The notes under the pieces were generated by a model. That model saw only the letters and a list, made by a program, of their open reading frames with translations, had not been told where the DNA came from and did no database searches. From JADFUS01 sp964600025 (GTDB taxonomy: Bacteria; Bacteroidota; Bacteroidia; Bacteroidales; Rikenellaceae), in assembly GCA_964600025.1 (NCBI GenBank), contig CAZRHJ010000005.1, forward strand, positions 1 through 64,000: a DNA stretch of 64,000 nt, written 5' to 3'. Below are positions 8,178-15,952 of this stretch, in pieces. The position numbers were made by a program, and so were the translations under genes. The first letter of the stretch is position 1, and each line of letters begins with the position of its first letter.

Positions 8178-9281
8178 TTATTTGTTTTTGCTGTATTTTA
8201 TGGTGCTTATTATAATAAATACAACGCCCATAAACGACATAACAGTTACTTGTTGCCAGAAATACTCAATTCCTCCACCTTTTATCATTACTGTTTTTAT
8301 GGCTTCGATAAACCATTTAGCAGGGAATACCTGACACACTACTTGCAAAGGTATAGGCATATTTTCTATTGGATAAATAAATCCACTTAGTAGGGTAGTT
8401 GGTAAGAATAAACCCAAAATAGAAATCATTATGGCAATTTGTTGGGTTTTGGCTACGCTCGAAATAAATATCCCAAGAGAAAGTGCAGTAAACAAAAAAC
8501 TCAAACAAACTACAAACAAATCTACAAAACTTCCATTCACAGGCATTCCAAAAATAGTCATACTCATAGATATGATTATAACTGTATTGATAAGTGATAG
8601 AAATAAATATGGAATTACTTTTCCTATAATTATCATCATTGTGCTAAGGGGCGAAATCGTCAGAATTTTGAGAGTCCCAAACTCCTTTTCACGAGTGAGT
8701 GACACAGACGACATCATTGCCGAAACAAGCATCAAAATCAAAGCCAATACCCCGGGGACAAACATATAAACATCTTTCATCTCTGGATTGTACATCATTC
8801 TGATTGATGTATCAAAAGGTGCTATATTTCCGTATTGTTTTGTTAGCTCTTGGTTGTATGCTCCAATAATATTCTCTGCATATCCAATTAACTGTGTAGC
8901 AACATTTAGGTTTGAGGCGTCTGCAATAATCTGTATGGGGACTTGGTTTAGTTTTTTGAAATCCTCTGCAAAATTATTTGGGAAGACAACTATCAAATTT
9001 ATATCCTTGCTCCTAAACGTTTCCTCTATCTGAGCATTGCTTTCCAAATAATTATCCATAATGAAATATCCACTCGACAACATCTTCTGAGTTAGTGCAA
9101 TAGACATTTCATCTTTTGCATTATCCAAAACGGCTATACGAGCATCTCTAATCTCTGTACGAATGGCAAAACCAAAAATTATAACCAAAGCAATAGGCAT
9201 CAAAAACAATATAGCCAAAGTTCGTGTATCTCTGAATATATGCCTAAATTCTTTTTTTATGAATATATATAATTGTTTCAT
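8178..9281 (-). CDS. ABC-2 type transporter permease (YbhS-like)
   Basis: A 367-residue ABC-2 permease, paralogous to the next gene. It has an N-terminal helix at about 20-41, an extracytoplasmic domain and five C-terminal helices. SLTREKEFGTLKILTISP near residue 195 is the family's conserved cytoplasmic segment. Its ATG overlaps the stop codon of the preceding ATPase (ATGA at 9278-9281), which indicates translational coupling. It is the likely YbhS partner in a TetR-HlyD-ATPase-ATPase-permease-permease operon. Confidence 0.9.
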   Translation of the reverse strand: MKQLYIFIKKEFRHIFRDTRTLAILFLMPIALVIIFGFAIRTEIRDARIAVLDNAKDEMSIALTQKMLSSGYFIMDNYLESNAQIEETFRSKDINLIVVFPNNFAEDFKKLNQVPIQIIADASNLNVATQLIGYAENIIGAYNQELTKQYGNIAPFDTSIRMMYNPEMKDVYMFVPGVLALILMLVSAMMSSVSLTREKEFGTLKILTISPLSTMMIIIGKVIPYLFLSLINTVIIISMSMTIFGMPVNGSFVDLFVVCLSFLFTALSLGIFISSVAKTQQIAIMISILGLFLPTTLLSGFIYPIENMPIPLQVVCQVFPAKWFIEAIKTVMIKGGGIEYFWQQVTVMSFMGVVFIIISTIKYSKNK

Positions 9282-10012
9282 TTTGTTGAGGTATCACGTG
9301 CTAATTGATAAAATAAATCATCTATGGAATTTGTACTGAATTGCTCTTTTAGTTCGTTTGGTGTGCCAATAGCCTCAATTTTGCCATCTACCATTATCGA
9401 AATCCTATCGCAATATTCTGCCTCGTCCATATAGTGAGTAGTTACAAATATAGTTGTTCCCGTTGAGGCTGTGTCGTATATCAAATCCCAAAAAGATCTG
9501 CGAGTAATCGGATCAACTCCTCCTGTTGGTTCGTCCAAAAAAACTATTTTTGGTTGGTGTATGATAGAGAGCAAAAACGAGATTTTTTGTTTCCACCCAA
9601 GTGGAAGTGAGCCTACGAGTGTATTTGCTTTTGCCTTAAACCCAAGTTTTGCCATAAACTTAGTGCTTTGGTTTTGTATCTCTTGTTTGTTTAGCCCATA
9701 TACAGTCCCAAAAAACTCAATATTTTCTTTGATAGTCAAATCATCATAAAGTGAGAATTTTTGGCTCATATATCCAATGTTTCTTTTTATGTGTTCACGC
9801 TGTGTGAAAATATCATATCCTGCCACATCTCCTTTGCCACTTGTTGGGTGCAACAATCCGCATAACATTCTTATAGCAGTGGTTTTTCCCGCTCCATTTG
9901 CTCCCAAAAATCCAAAAATCTCCCCTTTGTGTCCCTCAAACGATATGTTGTTTACGGCGGTGAAATTTCCGAATTTTTTGGTTAATTGATTTACTTTAAT
10001 TGTTGTTTCCAT
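9278..10012 (-). CDS. ABC transporter ATPase (second half of a split YbhF)
   Basis: A 244-residue ATPase. Walker A GANGAGKT is near 38-45. The signature region reads LPLGWKQK in place of LSGGxxQ, Walker B has DEPTGGVDP, and the switch His is in VTTHYMDEAE. The degenerate signature LPLGWKQ is known from the C-terminal ATPase half of YbhF-type proteins. This gene overlaps the preceding ATPase gene by 17 nt in another frame. In E. coli the two ATPases are fused in one YbhF chain; here they are separate. Confidence 0.9.
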   Translation of the reverse strand: METTIKVNQLTKKFGNFTAVNNISFEGHKGEIFGFLGANGAGKTTAIRMLCGLLHPTSGKGDVAGYDIFTQREHIKRNIGYMSQKFSLYDDLTIKENIEFFGTVYGLNKQEIQNQSTKFMAKLGFKAKANTLVGSLPLGWKQKISFLLSIIHQPKIVFLDEPTGGVDPITRRSFWDLIYDTASTGTTIFVTTHYMDEAEYCDRISIMVDGKIEAIGTPNELKEQFSTNSIDDLFYQLARDTSTK

Positions 10013-10886
10013 TTTGCATAAGTCTAATAAAACAATCTTCGATATTGGCTTCTTGTATGCTAATATTTGCGTTATCTATGCTTAGAGATTGGTTTTCGTC
10101 GTTGAGTGTTACGTGTAGTGTTTTACCAAAAGCATAACAACTCTCCACGTTTTTATGCTTTTGTAGTTCGTCTTTCAGTTTTTTGACTGTTGAGGTTTCT
10201 ACAACAAATATTTTTTTAGGAAATTTTGCTGTAATACTTTGGGGAGTATCTATATCCATTATTTTGCCATTTTGAATTAGTGCAACTCTATCACACATTG
10301 TAGCCTCGTCCATATAGGGTGTCGAAACAAATATAGTAACTCCAAACTGTTTAATTCTTTTGAGAATTGCCCAAAACTCTCGCCTTGACACAGGGTCTAC
10401 ACCTGTGGTAGGTTCGTCCAAAAACATTACTTTGGGGTGGTGTACAAGTGTGCAGCACAAAGCAAGTTTTTGTTTCATTCCTCCCGAAAGTTTACCTGCT
10501 AAACGTGTTTTGAATGGCTCTATTTGTTGCCAAATATCTTTGATATATTCATAACTATCCTCTATGGTAGTGCCATAAATCTCTGCAAAGAATTTGAGGT
10601 TTTCCTCTACCGATAAGTCTTGATACAATGAGAATTTTCCGGGCATATAGCCTATTATGTTCCTTAGCTTTCGTATATCCTTTGTGCAGTTAAGTCCCAT
10701 TACTTCTGCTGTTCCATTGCTGGGCAAGAGTAGAGTAGCCAGAATTTCAAAAAGTGTAGATTTTCCTGCTCCATCACTGCCTATCAAACCAAATAACTCG
10801 CCCTCGTGTACTTCCAAAGAAATATTTTCGAGTGCTTTTATTTTGCCATAAGACTTTGATATATTATGTATTTCAATGACATTCAT
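9996..10886 (-). CDS. ABC transporter ATPase (first half of a split YbhF)
   Basis: A 296-residue ATPase with Walker A GSDGAGKS near 36-43, signature LSGGMKQK, Walker B FLDEPTTGVDP, the switch region STPYMDEAT (Pro where His is normal), and an extra C-terminal domain of about 70 residues. The missing switch His suggests that this half may hydrolyse ATP poorly, so the pair may be asymmetric like many heterodimeric transporters. It lies 12 nt downstream of the HlyD-like gene and overlaps the second ATPase gene. Confidence 0.9.
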   Translation of the reverse strand: MNVIEIHNISKSYGKIKALENISLEVHEGELFGLIGSDGAGKSTLFEILATLLLPSNGTAEVMGLNCTKDIRKLRNIIGYMPGKFSLYQDLSVEENLKFFAEIYGTTIEDSYEYIKDIWQQIEPFKTRLAGKLSGGMKQKLALCCTLVHHPKVMFLDEPTTGVDPVSRREFWAILKRIKQFGVTIFVSTPYMDEATMCDRVALIQNGKIMDIDTPQSITAKFPKKIFVVETSTVKKLKDELQKHKNVESCYAFGKTLHVTLNDENQSLSIDNANISIQEANIEDCFIRLMQNGNNN

Positions 10887-10898
10887 TGTTTTGCGTAA

Positions 10899-11795
10899 TT
10901 AAAATTTTACTTCGGCAGGCATACCTATTTTGTATTTTCCATTTGAGTTTTTTACGTCAATCTTGATAGCATACACCAAATTAATTCGTTGTTCTTTGGT
11001 TTGAATAACTTTTGGAGTAAATTCTGCCTTAGATGAAATCCACGTAATTACTCCTTGGGTAGTGTCAAATTCTCCTTGTGAATTATCTGTAAGTACACTC
11101 ACTGTTTTGCCTATTTCGACATCTCCCAGCTGTTGTTCCCCTATGTAAGCTCTCAAAATAATATTATCAACATCAGCAATTTTGTATAATGGTTTGCCTT
11201 GTGATGCAAGTTCCCCAGCGTGTGCAAAACGAGTCAATACAGTGCCTTTTATTGGGTTTGTGATGATACTTCTTGATATTAAATCTTCAATAATATCTAT
11301 TTGTGCTTCCATTGGTTTAATCTCCGATAGGATACTTTGTTGTTGGGTAGTCAAAGTCGAAACCGTTGCATCAATCTGTCTTTTTATTACCAAAATCTCG
11401 GCAGTGTAATCGTCTATTATTTTCTTTGGCACTGCACCGCTTTTTACAAGTCTTTGGTTTCGAGCAAGTTCAAATTCTGCCTTGTCTAATTTTTGTTTCA
11501 AAACATCAATTTGTGGCTTAATCTCTGGTATCTTTGCGTACAGAGATTTTATACTTGTTTGTATTTGAGTTTTTTGTAAATTCAGTTGTAGCGTATCAAT
11601 CAAACCCACAACTTCGCCCGAATCAACTCTATAACCCTCGTCAATATCAAAACTTAGTAGTTTGCCATTGTTCTCTGCCGAAACAATTATTTCTATTGCC
11701 TCAAAATTCCCAAACGCATCATTTGCGTTGTCTTTGTTGCCACACGAAACCAAAATAAAAGTTGCAATTAGTGGTAGTATATTTATTCTTTTCAT
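10899..11795 (-). CDS. HlyD-family membrane fusion lipoprotein (YbhG-like)
   Basis: A 298-residue periplasmic adaptor. The signal peptide ends in a lipobox, LVSC, with the lipidated Cys18. A biotinyl-lipoyl-like half-domain at about 40-65 leads into a long helical hairpin (about 70-180, rich in K, Q, E and I) and back to the second half-domain (about 188-215, TNPIKGTVLTRFAHAGE). A beta-barrel region follows. It should bridge the ABC-2 permease pair and an outer-membrane exit duct. No TolC-like gene is in the window, so that partner must be elsewhere. It is the second gene of the TetR-led operon. Confidence 0.9.
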   Translation of the reverse strand: MKRINILPLIATFILVSCGNKDNANDAFGNFEAIEIIVSAENNGKLLSFDIDEGYRVDSGEVVGLIDTLQLNLQKTQIQTSIKSLYAKIPEIKPQIDVLKQKLDKAEFELARNQRLVKSGAVPKKIIDDYTAEILVIKRQIDATVSTLTTQQQSILSEIKPMEAQIDIIEDLISRSIITNPIKGTVLTRFAHAGELASQGKPLYKIADVDNIILRAYIGEQQLGDVEIGKTVSVLTDNSQGEFDTTQGVITWISSKAEFTPKVIQTKEQRINLVYAIKIDVKNSNGKYKIGMPAEVKF

Positions 11796-11796
11796 A

Positions 11797-12417
11797 TTAC
11801 TGTTTTGTTATTAGTGATAAAATAGTCTGTTTTAGGTTTGTTTTTCTGTTTCTAATCATTGCGTTGTAATGCTCTGTGTCAAGGTTTGTGATTGTCATTA
11901 TGAATGGTTTTGCAATAAACTGAAATGCACACAAAGAAATAATATTTATCAAAAACTCCGAAGGGTCAAGAATCATTTTTATTTTTCCTTGAATAGCCTC
12001 TTCTATTAGTTGTTTTTTGAATTTTTCGAAAAGTTTGTTCATTTGCTCCTTGTCAAAATATTTATCCAAAAGTTTTTGTGGATTGTAGTATATTTCGTGA
12101 AAAATAAATCCGGGGAGTTCGGGATTTTCCAAAACTCCATCAATATAATTATCTACAAACATTTCTATTTTGTCTTTAACACTTTTGTTTGATTCAAAAA
12201 TTGGTATTATTCTTGATTGCATAGAATCCACAGATCGTGCCATAATTATATCAAATAGATTTTCTTTTGAACGAAAATAATAGTTCAAAAGTGCAAGGTT
12301 TACATCTGCATTATCTGCAATTTCTCGCATAGTTGTGCTTTTGAAACCCTTTTGAGAAAAAATCTTTGAGGCTGTCTGAATTATCTGTAATTGTTTGGAA
12401 TTCAGGTTGTTTTCCAT
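11797..12417 (-). CDS. TetR family transcriptional regulator of the export operon
   Basis: A 206-residue one-component regulator. The N-terminal helix-turn-helix spans about residues 25-50 (TMREIADNADVNLALLNYYF), and the ligand-binding domain is all helical. It is the first gene of the operon with only 1 nt before the HlyD gene, so it most likely represses its own operon. E. coli has the same TetR-ybhGFSR order (CecR). The ATG at 12417 is preferred to an in-frame TTG at 12426. A well-formed promoter lies just upstream. Confidence 0.9.
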   Translation of the reverse strand: MENNLNSKQLQIIQTASKIFSQKGFKSTTMREIADNADVNLALLNYYFRSKENLFDIIMARSVDSMQSRIIPIFESNKSVKDKIEMFVDNYIDGVLENPELPGFIFHEIYYNPQKLLDKYFDKEQMNKLFEKFKKQLIEEAIQGKIKMILDPSEFLINIISLCAFQFIAKPFIMTITNLDTEHYNAMIRNRKTNLKQTILSLITKQ

Positions 12418-12450
12418 ATTATACAATAGTTTTAATCATTTGTTTAATTG

Positions 12451-12481
12451 CAAAAGTAGTATAATATTTTAAAAAATCAAA
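12451..12481 (-). promoter_or_regulatory. Bacteroidetes-type promoter of the TetR-ABC export operon
   Basis: On the minus strand the sequence is TTTG (12481-12478), N19, TACTTTTG (12458-12451), which matches the TTTG-N19-TAnnTTTG consensus. The start codon is about 33 nt downstream. Confidence 0.7.
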
Positions 12482-12493
12482 TGATATTTTTAT

Positions 12494-12501
12494 TATATTT
12501 G
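12494..12501 (+). promoter_or_regulatory. -7 box of the putative metal-transporter gene
   Basis: TATATTTG matches TAnnTTTG, 27 nt before the ATG at 12529. A convincing -33 element is not seen. The box lies in the divergent region shared with the tetR promoter. Confidence 0.45.
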
Positions 12502-12528
12502 TGTTTTAAAAAAAATATAAATAAAATT

Positions 12529-13608
12529 ATGGATTTACATATTATTGAATTAGTTGCCAAAAACTCTATTTTAATTACTGGCTTAGTTCTTACAATGATG
12601 TTGATGATTGAGTTTTTGAATGTTAATTCTCACGGTCATTTCTTCTCAAAATTACAATCTTCAAAATTTAAACAAGTCGTTTTGGCTGCCATACTTGGAG
12701 TTATTCCGGGTTGTGTTGGAGGTTTTGCAGCGGTTTCTCTTTTTACCCATAGGCTAATTAGTTTTGGAGCTTTGGTAGCAATGATGATTGCTTCTTCGGG
12801 TGACGAGGCTTTTATAATGCTTGCAATGATTCCCAAAACTGCAATATTGGTTTTCGTAAGTGTATTCGTAATTTCTATTGTAGTGGGTTTTACTGTTGAT
12901 AAATTATTCAAAAAACCAGTTAAAAAGTTCGTATGCAATGATGGTTACGAGGTGCATAATACACACATAGAAAGCACTAATTCTATATTCAAATTATCTT
13001 CCTACAAAAATCTTAAACAGCCCTCAAAACAAAGATTTTTTTTGATGATTGGCATAGCTTTGTTTACGATTGCCAATTTGACAGGTTTTTTGGCACACTC
13101 TCATTCACACGGCGAAACTCATCACGACCACACAATGTTTTTTAGTGATAGTTTTGCAAACTATTTGTTTGCTTTGCTCAGCATTGTAACTTTATTATTT
13201 ACCGCAGTTTCGAGCGAACATTTCATTAAAGAGCATATAATTTCGCACGTTATCAAAAAACACTTATTTACTGTCTTTGCTTGGACTTTTGGAGCATTGC
13301 TTATTATCCAAATTGCTTTACATCATTGGGATTTAGAATTGTTAATTCGTGATAATATTCCTTTTATGATACTATTTGCAGTATTGATTGGTATTCTTCC
13401 AGAATCGGGGCCTCATCTTATATTTATTACGCTTTTTGCCAGTGGCTTAGTGCCGTTCTCTGTTCTAATTTCTTCGTCTATTGTGCAGGACGGACACGCA
13501 ACATTGCCACTTTTTGCCGAAAGTAAAAAAACTTTTATTAAAGCAAAGATTATCAATGTTATAGTGGGTCTGATTGTGGGCTATGGTTTATATCTATTAG
13601 GATTTTAA
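12529..13608 (+). CDS. Putative manganese/heavy-metal transporter, 10-helix type with His-rich loop
   Basis: A 359-residue polytopic membrane protein. It has several helices in the first half (including the glycine-rich KQVVLAAILGVIPGC) and a cytosolic segment at about 140-175. A His cluster, HSHSHGETHHDH, near 198-209 precedes the second half, which has the motif GILPESGPHLIF. It matches the family described as putative manganese transporter or 10TM heavy-metal exporter (ArsP_2-like); metal specificity is not established here. The ATG at 12529 is preferred because the -7 promoter box lies inside the longer reading frame that would start at 12481. It is probably co-transcribed with the symporter gene 3 nt downstream. 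Confidence 0.75.
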   Translation: MDLHIIELVAKNSILITGLVLTMMLMIEFLNVNSHGHFFSKLQSSKFKQVVLAAILGVIPGCVGGFAAVSLFTHRLISFGALVAMMIASSGDEAFIMLAMIPKTAILVFVSVFVISIVVGFTVDKLFKKPVKKFVCNDGYEVHNTHIESTNSIFKLSSYKNLKQPSKQRFFLMIGIALFTIANLTGFLAHSHSHGETHHDHTMFFSDSFANYLFALLSIVTLLFTAVSSEHFIKEHIISHVIKKHLFTVFAWTFGALLIIQIALHHWDLELLIRDNIPFMILFAVLIGILPESGPHLIFITLFASGLVPFSVLISSSIVQDGHATLPLFAESKKTFIKAKIINVIVGLIVGYGLYLLGF

Positions 13609-13611
13609 AAT

Positions 13612-15066
13612 ATGTCAGGACACGAAAACAAAGTATATTTGGTTATTCTGCTACTTGTTTATGTACTCGTAGTTACTTTGGTTGGTGTTCGATTTCGTAA
13701 AAGCAAAAGTAATGAAGATTACTTTTTGGCTTCACGTTCACTACCAGCGTGGCTCTTGGCAATTACTTTTATAGCTTCGTGGTGGGGTGGTGGTTCTGCA
13801 ATAGATCTTGTGGATATAGCACACCGTACGGGTCTGAGTTCTTTTCTCATATACGGAGTTCCAGTCTTGTTATCCACAGCATTGATGTATATTTTTGCAG
13901 GAGCTATTAGACGAATTTCAAAACTAAGTCAATCTCAAATTATCGAAAAACGATATGACTATCGTTCTGCTTTTATGCTTAGTGTTTTTATCATAATATT
14001 TATGATAATTGCTGCCGCAGTACAAGTCATTGTGATAGGTAAGTTCTTTCAGTCTTTTTTGGGAATGAGTTATGAATTTGGAGCTATATCTGGTGCTTTG
14101 TTTGTGCTTGTATATTCTATGTTTGGTGGTTTCAAAGCTGTTGTTGTTACCGACCTTCTCCAATTTGTGTTTTTTCTTCTTGCGAGTACTTTTCTTTTTA
14201 TAATATCCTATAATGGGGCAGGAGGTTTTGATGGACTTAATGTTTTTGTAGAGAAAAATAATATGGAAGATTATACTTCGGTGCTTAGCGGATTGTCCGA
14301 TAATTTTGCATATATAATTACATTTGGAACTTCGTGGATGGTACAAGCAAATGTTTGGCAACGAATATCTGCATCACGAAATGTAAAAGATGCAAAAAAT
14401 ATGATGCTAATTAGTTTTGTTATTTTTATTCCTCTTTATTTAATGGTGAGCTATACTGGAATGTTTAGTTCGTTGATTTATAATAAACTTCCCGAAGGAG
14501 GGATAGTTTCTGCTTTGTTATTAGGTCTTGACAATCAATTTATTAGTGGCGTAATTTTTATTGGACTATGTTCGGCCATAATGTCTTCAATGGATTCAAT
14601 GTTCAATACAGGTGCATTGACTATGACAGTAGATATTTATAAACGTCATATTGCTCCTTCAAAATCTTCTAATACTTATGTTCTTGTAGGAAGATTATCT
14701 ACAATCCTTGTGGCATTAATTTCTATATTTATTGCTATCAAAATTCAGTCTGTTTTGACAATTTCTTGGATAGGAGCAGATTTTATTGCAACAGGGGCAT
14801 TTGTCCCAATCGTTATGGGATTTATTTGGAAACGTGCTACAGCTATCGCTTCTTTATCCACTATGATATTTGGAATTATTTTTTCGCTTTACAATCTCTT
14901 TGTTGCACTCGGAGTTAATCTTCCAGTAATGTGGGAGATTGCATCTGCACAACAAGCTATAATCGGTATTAGTTCTTCATTTGTGGTATATGTTGTGGTG
15001 AGCTATTGTAGTAAAGCCGATTACAATAAATCAGAAAGTTTTATGAAAGAAGTTTGGGGAAAATGA
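13612..15066 (+). CDS. Sodium:solute symporter (SSS) family protein
   Basis: A 484-residue membrane protein with about 13 hydrophobic helices. Family signs are the N-terminal segment SNEDYFLASRSLPAW, typical of SSS carriers, WWGGGSAIDL in the next helix and QANVWQRISASRN in the middle. The residues around SAIMSSMDSMFNTGA match the conserved sodium-site helix. It sits 3 nt after the putative metal-transporter gene and is likely in the same transcript. The solute (amino acid, organic acid or sugar) cannot be assigned. Confidence 0.9.
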   Translation: MSGHENKVYLVILLLVYVLVVTLVGVRFRKSKSNEDYFLASRSLPAWLLAITFIASWWGGGSAIDLVDIAHRTGLSSFLIYGVPVLLSTALMYIFAGAIRRISKLSQSQIIEKRYDYRSAFMLSVFIIIFMIIAAAVQVIVIGKFFQSFLGMSYEFGAISGALFVLVYSMFGGFKAVVVTDLLQFVFFLLASTFLFIISYNGAGGFDGLNVFVEKNNMEDYTSVLSGLSDNFAYIITFGTSWMVQANVWQRISASRNVKDAKNMMLISFVIFIPLYLMVSYTGMFSSLIYNKLPEGGIVSALLLGLDNQFISGVIFIGLCSAIMSSMDSMFNTGALTMTVDIYKRHIAPSKSSNTYVLVGRLSTILVALISIFIAIKIQSVLTISWIGADFIATGAFVPIVMGFIWKRATAIASLSTMIFGIIFSLYNLFVALGVNLPVMWEIASAQQAIIGISSSFVVYVVVSYCSKADYNKSESFMKEVWGK

Positions 15067-15153
15067 TTTTTTCATAATTATGCTGTATGGTTATTTGATA
15101 TACTAAATAATAAGATAAAATCGTTTTTTAAGAAAAGTAATTTGAAAAACACT

Positions 15154-15885
15154 ATGAAACGATTAATTCTATTAATATTTATTTTGGGTGTTGGCGTGTC
15201 TTATGCTCAGAATTCTTTTAAGGGGAAGGTGCTTATTCAAGGCACTAAAATACCTGCTTCAAATGTTAAAGTAACTGCCACAAATGGCGTGAATTATCAG
15301 ACTTTTACAAATCAATATGGAGATTTTGTAATACCTAATGTGCAAAGTGATTTTGTACTTAATTTGTCGCATACCAGCCTTTTGGGTGGTGATGTCGAAA
15401 TATCTACAAAACAAAGCTCAATATTGTTTTATATGCCACACAAAAACGACTTAACTGCCGATGTGGATTGGGATAGTTTGGACGAAGATGCAATGAAAAT
15501 GAAGCTTGACGAAGTTGTGATTTTTACAGATATTCCAATGCTAAAACAGAAATCTAATGTAAATCCAATAGGTCTAACATCTAAGTTTGATAACGAGAAA
15601 TCTGGAATGTACTATAATATGATGGCTTTATTGCGTACAGTGCCGGGTGTTCAAGTAGTAGGGGACTCTGTTATAATACGAGGTGTTACGACTTTCAAAA
15701 ACACGAGTTCGCCATTGTTTATGGTCGATGAAGTGTATTATACGGGCGAAATTTCAGATTTAGACCCAAACGATATTCATTCAATAGAGGTTGTAAAAGG
15801 AAGTAACGCATCTATTTATGGTATGAGATCCGCAAATGGAATTGTGAAAATGTTTACTAAGGCTTATATATTGAGCAATAAGTAG
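15154..15885 (+). CDS. Secreted stand-alone TonB plug-domain protein without a beta-barrel
   Basis: A 243-residue protein. The signal peptide ends near YAQ (residues 1-19). A carboxypeptidase-like regulatory domain at about 20-100 begins NSFKGKVLIQGTKIPASNVK. A TonB-receptor plug-like domain fills about 145-240 (LLRTVPGVQVVGDSVIIRG, PLFMVDEVYY, IEVVKGSNASIYGMR). The chain stops where the plug ends: no barrel follows, and the next feature is a strong terminator. The ATG at 15154 is preferred to a TTG 12 nt earlier because it gives a clean signal peptide. It may be a free plug-type accessory protein or a relic of a larger receptor. Confidence 0.85.
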   Translation: MKRLILLIFILGVGVSYAQNSFKGKVLIQGTKIPASNVKVTATNGVNYQTFTNQYGDFVIPNVQSDFVLNLSHTSLLGGDVEISTKQSSILFYMPHKNDLTADVDWDSLDEDAMKMKLDEVVIFTDIPMLKQKSNVNPIGLTSKFDNEKSGMYYNMMALLRTVPGVQVVGDSVIIRGVTTFKNTSSPLFMVDEVYYTGEISDLDPNDIHSIEVVKGSNASIYGMRSANGIVKMFTKAYILSNK

Positions 15886-15895
15886 TAAGCAATAA

Positions 15896-15927
15896 AAAAA
15901 GCAAGGTTTATTAAAACCTTGCTTTTT
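15896..15927. terminator. Bidirectional terminator, 14-bp stem
   Basis: AAAAAGCAAGGTTT at 15896-15909 is fully complementary to 15914-15927 around a 4-nt loop, with A and T runs at either side. It lies between the convergent plug-protein and S9 peptidase genes. Confidence 0.85.
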
Positions 15928-15952
15928 CAATATCTCTAAGTTCGTTTTTAAT

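Noticed and set aside
15100..15150. Possible right-end remnant of the dispersed element before the plug-protein gene
   Set aside because: AAGATAAAATCG...AAGAAAAGTAAT is only loosely similar and lacks the GGACAGT end, so it is not listed.
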